NCBI RefSeq assembly: GCF_905404315.1
Contig: NC_066279.1
Coordinates: forward strand, 8,816,501 to 8,880,500
Source: Leptidea sinapis
Lineage: Eukaryota > Arthropoda > Insecta > Lepidoptera > Pieridae
Length of the DNA stretch: 64,000 nucleotides
Reading direction: 5' to 3'
In this document: piece by piece, positions 44,674 through 55,900 of the stretch
How the letters are laid out: each line of letters opens with the position of its first letter
Numbering within the stretch: the first letter of the stretch is position 1
Translations under genes and position numbers: made by a program
The notes under the pieces: model-generated
Database searches by the model: none
Told to the model about the DNA's origin: nothing
What the model saw: only the letters and a program-made list of their open reading frames with translations

Positions 44674-45518
44674 TTATATAGGGCATTGACCTGATACTGC
44701 AAGGTTACCTTTACAGTGCACACATACTGCTTTGTCAATAGGTATAGTACATTCTTTATATGAATGATTTTCAGTGCAGATTGAGCAACACTGAGCATTC
44801 TTACAGAATTTAGCCAAGTGGTCAAACCTAAGGCATCGGAAACACTGCTTAACTGGCGGCACATAAGGTCGCACTGGTAGACGCCACATCTTTAAGTGAA
44901 CGTAATCTGGGAGTGAAGTAGATGACGCAAAGGTAATAATGACTGCCTGTGTAGGTTGTAATATAAAACCACTATCGGATTTGTTTTTTTTTTCATTATA
45001 CGCCGAACAGAAATATTTTTTTTTGTACTTGGCAAAGATTTGAAAATTTTTTTGTCGGACATATCAATGGGTACGGAGGAAATCACTCCAGACAATTCAG
45101 TGGCACCAGCTGGGATGGACGCCTTAATATTTTGTTCCCTTAAAAATGTCGTGTTGTCTAGGAATGTATTAGCCAAATTGGGTCGTTCAAACACTACTCC
45201 TATCTTATATTTGTTGAGTTTCTTAAGATATTTAAAGCCTTTAATGAAGCGCGATAAGTAGCTACTAAGAGTTCGCATGTCACGACTACCAAGTGGCTGT
45301 TCAGTGACACTCTCTATGAAGACTATAAATTCATGACCGGCACCCGCGTCTTCCGGATATCGGCGACAATAGTCGGCCACCGTATATGGCAAATAAAAGT
45401 CCTCGTGGTCTTCCAAAACTGTACGCGAATCTGAGTATTCGCTACTTTCAGAGGTGGAATCTAGAATAGACTCACATTTATCTCGTTCCGGCTTCGTTTT
45501 TTTCCGCCTTTTCGACAT
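44674..45518 (-). pseudogene. ORF1 (gag-like) of I-like element 2
   Basis: N-terminal 208 residues (45518-44892) start with a Lys/Arg-rich MSKRRKKTKPERDK and a Ser/acidic segment. A frame change near 44890 leads to zinc knuckles CFRCLRFDHLAKFC and CCSICTENHSYKEC (44889-44674). A third Cys cluster, CVHCKGN, lacks a clean continuation. Confidence 0.75.
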
Positions 45519-45663
45519 CTCTTAGCACAAACCTAAATCACAAAATATATAGACTTTTACTTATACTAAACAAATTAAATGATAAACATATACAAATACT
45601 TATATACATATTAATTAACATATTCATTAATTAACTACTTTAGTCGACAATAATATTATTTTT

Positions 45664-45861
45664 TTAACTCGGCATATGTGCTTCAATTCGTTTACAATAA
45701 TAGCTACATTCATACATATTTATACCATACCCTGTGCCTACACCAGCGCCATTGTGGAAGCTTTTTGAACTGTTACTTACAGCATAAGCTGGACACTTTT
45801 TCAACTTTTCTCCCATAAGAGATGATTCTCCTTGATTAATTACCAAACTGATTGATGACAT
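45664..45861 (-). CDS. Unrecognised 65-residue ORF
   Basis: Starts at an ATG after an A-rich context and ends at TAA; contains GAGVGTGYGINMYECSYYC. I recognise no family. Its composition is less AT-biased than random local ORFs. It sits between an I-like element and an LTR-like stretch, so it could be a retroelement fragment or a chance ORF. Confidence 0.2.
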   Translation of the reverse strand: MSSISLVINQGESSLMGEKLKKCPAYAVSNSSKSFHNGAGVGTGYGINMYECSYYCKRIEAHMPS

Positions 45862-45889
45862 ATTACTTATATCCTCTTTGGATTACTTT

Positions 45890-46430
45890 TTTTTAATTTA
45901 TTTAGTGGCGCGGGAAGCAGGCCTTTTCGGATCACTCAACAGTGGAGTGTGGACACAGTTAAACACTAATCAGCAGTATAGTAAATAAATTCTTTGATTT
46001 TTATTTTGGAGAGTAACAATAATACTACGCAACAACAGTCGCGGAACGTCTCTTATGGAGACTCGATCCTCGGAGTGGTACAACCGCTTTCAAGTTTTCG
46101 TTCTTTACGATTTGTACAACGTAATGGACAAAAACGTCCCATATTTTGATAATGATGAACAATCAGAATTTATTCAATTAAAATCTTAATTAATAAGTAC
46201 TGCACTATGGCAACCATTAATTGTTTAGAGTCGATGAACTGGGTCCATACAAAAAACGCATATAAGAATGGAACAGATATTTTTGTGTATCTCGATTAAT
46301 CTTATAAACAATCTAATTTATGTGTCTCTGTCAGATTATCATTGCTATTTCAATAACGCATCATAGTCTATGCATATATTATATCTACGATGGATACGAA
46401 CAATACGAACTTAGAATATTAACATCCCCG
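45890..46430 (-). other. Possible solo LTR
   Basis: The minus strand has a purine-rich AAAGGGGCACGCGGGGA directly followed by TGTTAATATTC (46430-46420), as at a polypurine tract and LTR start. It runs to a GC-richer segment with GTTGAGTGATCC and CGCGCCACTAAATAA near 45900. No matching second LTR or gag/pol was found nearby, so this is weak. Confidence 0.25.
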
Positions 46431-47029
46431 CGTGCCCCTTTAAGATAGCAATAGTATTGATACGAGTAGTCTCAGTTATGTTAAAATTACCCCTAGCACA
46501 TACATCATACTCAACAGATTATTGGGGATGTAAATGAATAAAACACAATATGATAATGAAAAGCACGTGCTGATATTTATTTATTATAGGATCACAACAT
46601 AACGAAAATAATACGTTTCGTTAAAATATGTCCATGTGTGTTTTGGCTTGTCGTATCAGTTTAAACTTTAAACCCTTGTTTTACAGTAACAAAAGATTTT
46701 TACTGGAGAAAATTGACTTTTTTAAGTTACTTGATACAATCTCTATTTAAAATAGTTACAAATATCTCTTACTATAAAACCAATATAGAAATATTAAATA
46801 AAACTTATTTTCATATGTCCTACAATGTCCGGTGTGGTTTTGAATTCGATTTATTTACACATATTATGCAGTTTGAAGCTAGAGAGGGTTTGAACATAAA
46901 CATACAGATGAGAAATATAATAATAAAACAAAAGATGTGGGTACCACCATAATATTTTTCTAACATAAAATTGGTGTCCTACGATTTATGCAATGCGTGG
47001 AATTCCGTTTTTTAACCGCAATATTAAAA
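46431..47029. other. AT-rich stretch without recognised content
   Basis: Only short low-complexity ORFs; no repeat or gene that I can name. Confidence 0.4.
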
Positions 47030-47325
47030 AGGGTGGAAAAAATATCTATTAAGTTAAACACTTATTTGTTTCTTGGCATAGTTTCAATTGATTCCGCCAA
47101 TTCAAAGAGTTCGTCAGAAATTTCACTTAAAAGTTTACACCTGAAGAAGTCGCAAAGACGCTTAAAATGATTGAAACCACTAAAGGCAGAGGTCCGGATA
47201 ATATACATCCACAATTCTTAGTAAATTGTACTAATATGCTAGGCTTTACCCTCGTATATTTATTCAATGAAAACCTGCTGCCAGGATCATTCTTGGATGT
47301 CTGGAAGGAAGCAAGAGTAGTTGGA
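47030..47325 (+). pseudogene. Non-LTR RT fragment, 5' piece of a second split element
   Basis: Reads LKMIETTKGRGPDNIHPQFL and LVYLFNENLLPGSFLDVWKE, the start of a Jockey-type RT, then ends at about 47325. Sequence compatible with its later part begins at 48838 (AFDKVNHKILI). Confidence 0.65.
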
Positions 47326-48790
47326 ACGCTTGAGGACAGATGCTGGCTGACTTCATGGAGAAGGAGGATCTCTATATGATGAACTCCTTCTTCATGAAGC
47401 CAAAACAACGCAAATGGACTTGGATCAGCCCCGATGGTGCCACTAAAATGAGATCGACTTCATTATGTCGACCAAAAGACATATATTCAATGATGTCTCC
47501 GTGATCAACTCAGTGAAAACTGGGAGTGATCACCGCATAGTAAGAGGCACATTGAATATCAATCCAAAACTGAAGCGGTGTCAACTGGTGAAGTCTACGC
47601 TCCGACCCGCACCCATCCAGATCCAAAACCCCGAAAACTTTCAACTCGAATTGCAAAACCGCTTCGAATGCCTCGGTGACTGCGTCGATGTGGACGAGTA
47701 TAACAACAGGTTCGTGGCAACTGTCCAAACGGCTGGGTCTATGTTCTTCAAGGCCAGCCGTTCAAAAAGAATGACACAAGTATAGTGGTGCTGTTCTTCA
47801 AAAAGGGTGATAAAATGCTTTTGAAGAACTATAGGCCCATATCACTTCTGAGCCATGTATATAAGTTGTTTTCTAGGGTTATCATGAATCGTCTCGTGCG
47901 CAGGCTCGACGACTTCCAGCCTCCCGAACAGGCTGTAGCACCATAGACCACATACATACGCTACTGCAGGTTATACAGAAGACAGAGGAGTATAACCAGT
48001 CACTATGCTTGGCGTTCGTAGACTATGAGAAAGCCTTTGATTCGATCGAGACCTGGGTGGTGCTCCAGTCTCTCCAGAGGTGCCGCTGCGTTGGAAGATG
48101 TGTTTAAGTTTCTGGACTGGAACGGACTGGGCATCAACATCAACGGCGAATGCATCACTCACCTTCGATTCGCAGACGATATCGTAATCATGGCAGAGAC
48201 CATGGAAGACTTAAGCCATATGCTCGATGGCCTCAATACAGCTTCCCAAGGAGTAGGGCTCAAAATGAACGGACAAGACGAAGATCATTTCAAATGTCCA
48301 TGTCGCACCTACTCCCATAACAATTGGGAACTGTACTCTCGAAATTGTTGACGAGTACGTCTACCTCGGACAAACAATCCAGTTAGGCAGGTCCAATTTC
48401 CAGAAGGAGGTCACTCGTCGAATCCAACTCGGATGGGCAGCATTCGGGAAGCTCCGTAAAATCTTCTCGTCCCAAATACCGCAGTGTCTGAAGACGAAGG
48501 TTTCAACCAGTGTGTGTTGCCAGTGATATCTTACGGTACACAGACGTGGTCGCTAACTATGGGCCTTATGAGAAAGCTCATGGTCGCTCAGAGGGCAATG
48601 GAGAGGGCTATGCTCGGAGTTTCCCTACGAGATCGAATCAGAAATGAGGAGATCCGTAGGAGAACCAAAGTAACCGACATAGTCCAAACGATTTCGAAAC
48701 TGAAGTGGCAGTGGGCATGGCACATAGTTCGACGGACAGGCCTTTTCGAGGCCTTTGTCCAGCAGTGGACGTTTTCCGGCTGACGACTAA
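47326..48790 (+). pseudogene. RTE-type element, 5'-truncated and internally deleted
   Basis: Endonuclease end: FMEKEDLYMMNSFFMKPKQR, WTWISPDGATK and KTGSDHRIVRGTLN (to about 47785). RT: FFKKGDK, KNYRPISLLSHVY (about 47830), AFVDYEKAFDS (about 48020). Then comes a deletion and HLRFADDIVIMAETMEDL (about 48160). The C-terminal part shows VYLGQTIQLGRS, ISYGTQTWSL and RDRIRNEEIRRRTKV. It ends near the GTCCAGCAGTGGACG segment typical of RTE 3' ends. It lies between two pieces of another non-LTR element. Confidence 0.75.
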
Positions 48791-48837
48791 CTAAATAATT
48801 ACAAAAATATATTACCACTAAACAACACGGGTTTTTT

Positions 48838-50136
48838 TAAGAGCGTTTGACAAGGTAAACCATAAAATTCCCATTGCAAAATGACATAGATTTGGAATAA
48901 CTGATACACTTCTTGAATGGTGTGCTTCCTACCTTTCTATAGGATTGGCGAGAGTAGTAATGGATGGAAAATAATCTCAACCATTTGTTGCGTCTTCTGG
49001 CATACCTCAGAGCTCCATTCTGGGGCCTCTGTTTTTCAATGTCTTTATCAACGACATAATACGAGCTGTAAATAACAGCGACGTTTATCTTTTTGCAGAC
49101 GACCTCAAGGTGGTCAAGACAGTGAGAAACAGCTCTGACGTGAAATGCCTTCAGAATGACATTGACAAAATTCATAATTGGTGCACAAAGAACAAAATGT
49201 TTCTAAACACCTTAAAATGTCAACATAAAAAGTATGTTAGAAAGCGATGCACTTTGCAATCCGAATTCTTCATTGACGGACAAAAACTACATGAAGTACC
49301 AAGTATTCGAGACCTGGGTATCCAAGTAGACAGCAAGCTACGTTTTTCATATTGATAAAATCTCGGCTGAAGCAAATAGATCACTGGGCTTTATTTTCAG
49401 GAGTACAAAGGGCTTCAAAAAACCAGCTAGAGTAATTAAATAATATAACTGTTACGTGAGGAGCAAGCTTGAGTATTGTAGTACATCTTGGAACCTGACT
49501 TATAAGGTGCATATAGATAGTCTAGAAAGGGTACAGAAAAATTTAATTGGTAGTTTATCGTACCGATTCAAGACTCCAAATACAGTCAGGACATATGGTG
49601 ACAAAATGGAGCACTTTCAATTACATCAGCTATCCTCGCGACGATCTCATCTTGACATATTATTTCTCCATAGGCTAATAAACGGCGCGCGGCATTGATT
49701 GTCCGGCTCTGTTACTTAAATTTTATTTTCCTGCCAGAATACCACGACATCTATGTGATTTGTTTGTGCCAAGTTTCTGTAAAACCAATCTAGGACGTGA
49801 TTCACCTGTGGTACGCATTTCTCGTCGCTATAATGACTATACAAAGAAAAGTCCAAATATCGACATTAATTTTGATAGTCTTAACAACTTTAAATTAAAG
49901 CTCATAAAGTTTGACCTATCTCTCTCTCTCTATCTAGCCTCAGAATGTAATAATTAGATAGCCTTATATAATAAATTGGTTAGAATATAATTGCAATTAC
50001 AGATTTGTAATTAATATAAATAATGTAATTAATAATGTAATTTTCGGCACTATAAGTCTTCTCTTAGTAATTATATAACATTAAATTTGTAATTTTGTGA
50101 CTGTTTGATGCCAAAATAAAATAAAATAAATAAATA
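48838..50136 (+). pseudogene. Non-LTR RT fragment, 3' piece of the second split element
   Basis: Reads AFDKVNHKILI with interruptions, then SGIPQSSILGPL, VYLFADDLKVVKT (about 49090) and IRDLGIQVDSKL. A tail ends in TGATGCCAAAATAAAATAAA and (TAAA)n at about 50100-50136. Several stops are present. It is probably the continuation of 47030-47325, although about 90 residues of RT between them are missing. Confidence 0.7.
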
Positions 50137-50634
50137 GCTCGTAATTCTAGATTTCTCCTTACTCATATTTTTTTTTGTTTTTCTTTTTGTGACTATTTCT
50201 GCGGTATCAAAGTGGTCTGAACAATAGTTTCCGTTTTATTTAATCTTGGTACACATCAATATGTTCGTCTTGTCGAATTTCTTCATTTTATTTATTATTA
50301 TTGGATCTAATCGAAACCTGAAATATAATAATTTTATTACACTTTGTAAACATACAAGGGCTATGATTTTATTATGTTAGTCCATACAAAATTACCGTCC
50401 TAAATAAATGCTAATAATAAATACTTGCATTTTATTATTTTTATAAAATTTAATTAAAACATAATATCGAGTCTATATTGAAAAATCATTTAAATATGTC
50501 TTTTATTGTATTTTGGTTTGTGCCGATGGTCTTGTTCCCAATGCTCTAAAAAAAATATAAATCAAATAGACATTAGACAAGTGACACACAAAGTGTGACA
50601 GATAGTTGTTATTGAAGGAATTTCAAAACTATTT
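50137..50634. other. Upstream region of RpL37
   Basis: AT-rich with no coding signal. It should contain the RpL37 promoter; I see no clear TATA element placed for the proposed start. Confidence 0.4.
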
Positions 50635-50658
50635 CTTTCATTGTCAAACTCGGCCAAA
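50635..50658 (+). promoter_or_regulatory. Candidate TOP-type 5' UTR of RpL37
   Basis: CTTTCATTGTCAAACTCGGCCAAA precedes the ATG. A C followed by pyrimidines is the usual start of ribosomal-protein mRNAs (5' terminal oligopyrimidine) and mediates growth-dependent translation. The start site is inferred from the motif only. Confidence 0.4.
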
Positions 50659-53600
50659 ATGGTAGTGTACCTTTTTCTAAATTCTTTATCTCTCAATATC
50701 AAAGTATTTGTGGCAATTATTTGTGAAAAATGAATATGATCATTGACTTTTTGATATGTTATTTGTTTAATTACATTTATTTTTATTTGTAACGTGCTCA
50801 GCCGTCTAATACTTGATTACAGACGAAAGGAACCTCAAGTTTCGGAAAGCGCCGAAATAAGACTCATACGTTATGTAGAAGGTGTGGAAGATCATCTTAC
50901 CACATCCAAAAGTCAAAATGTGCCCAATGTGGATACCCAGCTGCAAAACTTCGTTCATGTAAGTTTTTATATACTACGAAAAAATTAAGGTTATGATATT
51001 TACATCGGCAACTGCTCTGCTATCTGTAGGCATTGTCAAGTAGTTAATTGTCAGTGTAGGTTATTACATTACTTTACTAAATATAATAATTATAAATCAT
51101 CAAACTTTTATATTGTTTAGGCATTAAATGTATCAAACCTACAATGATTGAGAAAATATTTGTATTGCAAACAATATTTTCTTGTAGATGTAGGAAGAGA
51201 AATTGAATATATTTAGTTGATACATTGTTTCTTATAGCATTGTGTTGCTACATATTTCAAACAAATCTAATTAGTTCACTCTTATGATTTATTTATTACA
51301 GCCTTATAAGGGTACTTACTTAAAAGTATTAAAAGTCACGAATTTATTAAACCTTTATTGGTATGGTGTCTAAAATATAATATTATAAAAGCTTAAAATT
51401 AAAATAATACTAACAGTATTTACTGAAATAAGTCTACTGATGGTATCCAAAACCATAGAACTTGGGTTTTTCTGATTGTAGCTACAATCATTCAGCTTAA
51501 ATAATATCAAAGTGGCAAGTTGTTAGGGAATTAAACAGTAAAATAAAACATGCATGAATCTCTGTTTCATGTGTCTCTGTGATCTTCCTTTACCCTCTCT
51601 GAAATCTGACATATTCTACTTCTTTAAAAATATTTTGGCAACTTCATAACTTTAGTTAGTCTACTGCTAACTTTAGTTAGTCTACTGCTATCCCCAAGGT
51701 ATAATATAGCTGTGTGGTATAATATACCAAATGCCAATGACAGTATGCATTATGTGTTTAGATACTTTTTAGCACAGTATGAGTAGTAGAATATAAAATA
51801 GAACGCTACAAAAACTCACAATTGACTTATAATCAAAAACAGATGTTACCTATTTGAACTAGTACAGCAGTGTTTAGATCATAAAATGATCTTGCTTCAC
51901 AAGCATTCTCTTCACCGCCATTCTTTTTATATGTTATTATAATCATTGCTTATACCATGCTGTTGATCATACTTCTGTTGAAGAATGATGTTCATAGTCA
52001 GAGTTGCTGATGTTAGATCTTTGGAATATTTTTGTTTGGAATTTCATACCTTTGGTGGTGGTGCAAATGTTACTAGGTAATAAAGTTATTAATTTTGAAA
52101 CAACTTGCTAGTGGTTATCACAGCTTTTTTAATATAATTTAATTTTTGCCTGGCTGCTTATGAAACAGAGAGTCAAGTATCACCAGACCATATACATTCC
52201 AAATTGTAGAAGAGTTGTCTACCCTTGGCTATTGACTGATTATACAAATTCAAGTATTCAAGTATGGAATTGTCTGTCACATTTAAAACTGGTTTCACAC
52301 CTTTTAGTGTTTTGTTCTAGTTTGAAGGGTGGTGTTGTAATTATTATCGATTTTTTTCTTATGTGTCCTAAAATATTAAACAAATATGTACTATCAGAGA
52401 TAATTCACCGAGATGGGAGACCAACTATTCAATGAATGAATGAACTTAACGGTTTTTATGCAGTGAATGAAATGTATTGAGTAGATGTAGTATGATGAAT
52501 TAATAAAATTATTTTATTACTCTGACAATGATAATTCATCTGGTAATTCATCATATCTTCTGACACTTAATGCATACTATAATACTGTGTGTTGGTGTAT
52601 GTCCTTATAGCTGCGATACTTGTCTTCTTCTTTTACATGTTCAATACAAATACATCTAAGATTCAAACCTATTCTTCTTAACCCTGCTCTACTAGCTCCT
52701 TGACTTCAGCCATTTGAAAACTTATTATCTTTTCCAAAATGTGATTTTAATTGTGTCTATATTATTTATTTCCATTGGGCTTAAATCACAATGATAAAGC
52801 AGAAATTTGTAGAAAAATAATATATAATAATGTTATGTTTAATTTTATAATAATAACAGTTGAACACATCATTATGTTGATATTTAGTCCACTTTGAAAC
52901 AAATAAGTGTAAAATAATATTGAAAACCTGCTTTCATTAATCTGTAAATTAAAAACAGTTGTTGTATAGTTTGCCATGCCATTTTATAATACCTAAATAA
53001 CATCATTATAAAATTATTATACTTACCTCTATGTTTGTTACATGAACTATGATCAGATTATTCAATATTAGAATCCACTAAAGGATAAATGTTCACTAAC
53101 AGTCATCAGACCAAAGAATAACATGGTCTAACTCATAAACCAAACACACGAAAAAGTAGATTGTTAGAAATCTAACACAAGGCACAGCTCACAAATGTGG
53201 CAAAAAAACCAATGATTCTTTCAGCGGTTGCCAGGATTATCTACTATCAAAATGTCCTTAATCAGTGATGTTATAGTTTAAAAAAGTATAAATAATTTCT
53301 CCTTGGCCATAATTTACACTCATTTTTAAAACTTTAAACTAAAAAAAGCAAATTAGCACGAGAGGATCTCCTTCAGGATAATTTATATCATTAATTTACT
53401 AATTAATGATATAAATTCATTATTTTTGTTTAAATTATATTAATAAAATTTGAATTATATTAATAAAAGCTACTGCTTTTGTTAATATAATTCATGGCGC
53501 GTGTTTTTTAAATACTGAATGATTAAACAAAATCTAAAATGTGTGATTGTCTGAAAATAACTAATTTTCATGCAGGGTGCAAGTGTTTGTTTACCATAAA

Positions 53601-55047
53601 TAATAATAATCTTTATTTGTATTTGAATAAGGTCAGTTTTACAATCAATCAATTTTCATTAAATTTAAATAGTCATTTATTGAATAAAACAATTTTTTGT
53701 TAGCCATGTTGTTAATCTATTCTTAAGATTATTACATGTCATGTCTTTTAAATGGTAACTTATTATACAGGGTGGACCAAAAGTCCGTTTATAATTCGAA
53801 TGATGATTTAAAAACAACTAATTACAGTAGATCAAAATTGTTTATTGTTTTCAATAGTAAACAAAAGGGGAATTTATTTCTTAAAAATCACATCATCCAT
53901 ATGCAATCCTTCATTATTCTGGCATTGCTGCAATCTAGAGCAGAAATTTTTGATAACAGCTTTACATGTTTCTGTTGAGATGTTTTGGATTTCTGTGTGA
54001 ATATGATCCTTTAATTTGTCAAGAGTTACTGGGTTGGTTGGCTGGAATGCAGGGGTTTTTGATCATCATGACATAGTGTCACTCCAATAACGACAATTTT
54101 GTCTATTAACATGTTGATTTAGGTGGAAGTGTGCCTTGTTAGGAAAAAAATGTTTGTAAAACTGGTGAATCACTCTACCATTTCGTTGGCAAACTGCAAC
54201 CTAGTGGCATGGTCCTGAGGCCTTAATTCCTGCACCATTTGGATTTTATAGGAATGTATACTTAAATCTTTCTTGAGAATGCGGTTTAATACATCATTAT
54301 CTTGGCACGTTAAGGACAGCAGACCGCTTTCGAGTTGAAAGTCCAGGTTGGTCACAAACAGACGATTTTACTTGCTCCACGTTTTCGGGGTCCCTCGACG
54401 TTCCAGGCCGGCCAGATCGAGGTAAATCCATTGTTAAACCCGTCTTCTCAAACTTGAGCACCCATTTTTTAATTAACACACCTGATGGAGCTTGATTTTT
54501 GTGTCGTATCTTGTAATGATTGCAAAACTTTCGTTGAGCTAAGATCGCAGAATCGTTGTTTCGATAGTACTCGCGTACACAAAACGCACGTTGACTACCG
54601 CTGAACGACGCCATGGTACTAAATTCCCATTGGCCGCTCTTGCAAAGCGTAACCCCTCCACCCCGCTCCGCCGCCGTTGTTAGACGCGGCAACCGATTCA
54701 AATGTAAACGGACTTTTGGTCCATCCTGTATATTTTTATCACCATGTAATGAACATTTTCTTGGCAGTGTCCATTCACATTTGGGTACAAGTAATTTGTT
54801 TGGGTATTGGTATTTAAGACACTTAAAGAAAGATGTAGAGACAGTTCTAAAGATCATTTTATTATTATATATATATATATATATATATATTTCAATTTTA
54901 TTTACAGATCACTGGTCAGTAAAAGCTAAAAGGAGGAAGACCACAGGAACTGGCCGCATGCGTCATTTGAAGATTGTTAGGAGACGCTTCCGTAATGGTT
55001 TCAAAGAAGGACAACCTACTCCTAAAAAAGCTGTAGCTTCCTCGTAG
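50659..55047 (+). CDS. RpL37: 60S ribosomal protein L37
   Basis: 92 residues in three coding exons: 50659-50661 (ATG alone), 50823-50958 and 54908-55047. It is a structural protein of the large cytosolic ribosomal subunit that binds rRNA through a zinc finger. TKGTSSFGKRRNKTHTLCRR is followed by the C19-x2-C22-x11-C34-x2-C37 finger. Exon 3 gives WSVKAKRRKTTGTGRMRHLK, IVRRRFRNGFKEG and a short basic tail. The ATG exon is inferred from phase and context (donor ATG/GTAGTG, not a consensus donor). Intron 2 is about 3.9 kb and holds nested transposons. The polyadenylation signal AATAAA is at 55065-55070. Confidence 0.92.
50823..50958 (+). CDS. RpL37 exon 2
   Basis: Acceptor CTTGATTACAG, donor CAT/GTAAGT. 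Encodes residues 2-46, including the whole zinc finger, and ends one base into a Tyr codon completed by exon 3. Confidence 0.93.
50959..53593. other. First part of RpL37 intron 2
   Basis: AT-rich, no gene recognised. A perfect 17-base direct repeat CTAACTTTAGTTAGTCTACTG-like block sits at about 51650-51690. Ribosomal-protein introns can carry snoRNAs, but I could not identify box motifs with confidence. Confidence 0.4.
53594..54865 (-). pseudogene. Non-LTR retrotransposon tail, host of a Tc1/mariner insertion
   Basis: Minus strand: from about 54857 it reads KYQYPNKLLVPKCEWTLP to GDKNI at 54731, then is interrupted by 53768-54728. It resumes ISYHLKDMTCNNLKNRLTTW and ends AAATAAAGATTATTATTATT at about 53594. 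Removing the insert and one TA restores one frame across the join. It is the C-terminus and 3' end of a CR1/Jockey-like element. It lies antisense to RpL37. Confidence 0.7.
53768..54728 (-). mobile_element. Internally deleted Tc1/mariner-superfamily element in RpL37 intron
   Basis: Terminal inverted repeats CAGGGTGGACCAAAAGTCCG (53768) and CGGACTTTTGGTCCATCCTG (ending 54728) are flanked by TA on both sides. The minus-strand transposase N-terminus (54614-54300) has ASFSGSQRAFCVREYY, an APSGVLIKKWVLKFE helix-turn-helix and RSGRPGTSR. C-terminal fragments follow at 54297-53860. The catalytic centre is absent, so it is a non-autonomous deletion derivative of about 960 bases. Confidence 0.85.
54866..54891. 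repeat. (TA)n microsatellite
   Basis: About 13 TA units, ending 16 bases before the RpL37 exon 3 acceptor. Confidence 0.95.
54908..55047 (+). CDS. RpL37 exon 3
   Basis: Acceptor TTTTATTTACAG. Completes the Tyr codon and encodes HWSVKAKRRKTTGTGRMRHL through KKAVASS and TAG at 55045-55047. Confidence 0.95.
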
Positions 55048-55064
55048 ACATGTTACTTTTAAGT

Positions 55065-55070
55065 AATAAA
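55065..55070 (+). terminator. RpL37 polyadenylation signal
   Basis: AATAAA 17 bases after the stop codon, a very short 3' UTR as is usual for ribosomal-protein genes. Confidence 0.7.
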
Positions 55071-55099
55071 ATATAAAAAGTCGGAAGTTTTTTATTTTA

Positions 55100-55900
55100 A
55101 TCTCCCCTTTTTTTTTGGTTGTGTAGAAATTTTTTTTGGATGTGGAAGAAAACTCCTTGGAAACCGCACTGTGGAGGACCGCTGCACATCCAGGGGGTGG
55201 GGATGATATCCTCAGTTGTGGCGTGTCGTGCAAAGGTGTAGTTTGGCGGCAGGAATCAGGTGATAAATGCAGTACAAGACACAATAAAGCGACGTCTCTA
55301 CGCAACGCCAAGGGTTCCAGCCATTTACACAGCACTGGGTCCCCGACAGTTCGAGTTGCTCTGCGTTGCACGCGGTCAAATGGATGGAGCTGATACTGGG
55401 GTGCGCCAGACCGGAGGTGACAGCAATACTCCATATGTAGCCGGACCCGCGCTTTGTATAGCGCTAGAATGTGGGCCGGCTTGAAGTATTTCCGTGCTCT
55501 ATTAATTATGCCCAGTTTCTTCGAAACCAATTTGGCGTTGCCCTCCAGATGACCGCGGAATTGGCAATCGTTCGAAATTTCGAGACCCAGTATTCCGATA
55601 CTAGGCGAGGGAGCGATGATACGACAAAAGGGATGTTTTTTAGTGGTAAACTTACAAACTTGAGTCTTCTGGGGGTTAAATTGGACAAGGTTCAATTTAC
55701 CCCAAGAGAATATTATAGGAGACACAAGGTTCTACCGGCACTGGTCGACGATTTCCCGAGAGACCTGCATGGCCCGTGTATACGGCATCACCAGTGCTGT
55801 CGTCTGCATAGCAATGTATTTTGGAGGTGTCCAACATTTCATTGATATGCAGAAGAAACAGTTTAGGAGATAGCACACAGCCTTGGGCACTAGCGTTCAC
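55100..55900 (-). pseudogene. Jockey-like RT 3' half, next to RpL37
   Basis: Minus strand: GCVLSPKLFLLHINEMLD and YADDST (about 55805), frame breaks, then LVQFNPQKTQVCKFTTKK, ILGLEISNDCQFRGHLEG and FDRVQRRATRTVGDP. It ends in a T-rich (minus A-rich) stretch at about 55105-55140. It is the same family as 56883-57900. It converges on RpL37 and begins about 30 bases after its polyadenylation signal. Confidence 0.75.

Larger units (their letters stand above)
40930..45540 (-). mobile_element. I-like non-LTR retrotransposon 2
   Basis: Minus-strand element with ORF1 (45518-44674), ORF2 endonuclease (about 44410-43276), RT (43275-42090, internally deleted) and RNase H (41881-41288), plus a Cys/His tail (41279-40990: CQFCNLSIQTLDHIFFDC). 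It has the same architecture as element 1 but clearly diverged, so it is a different family or an old relative. No clear poly(A) end. Confidence 0.8.
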
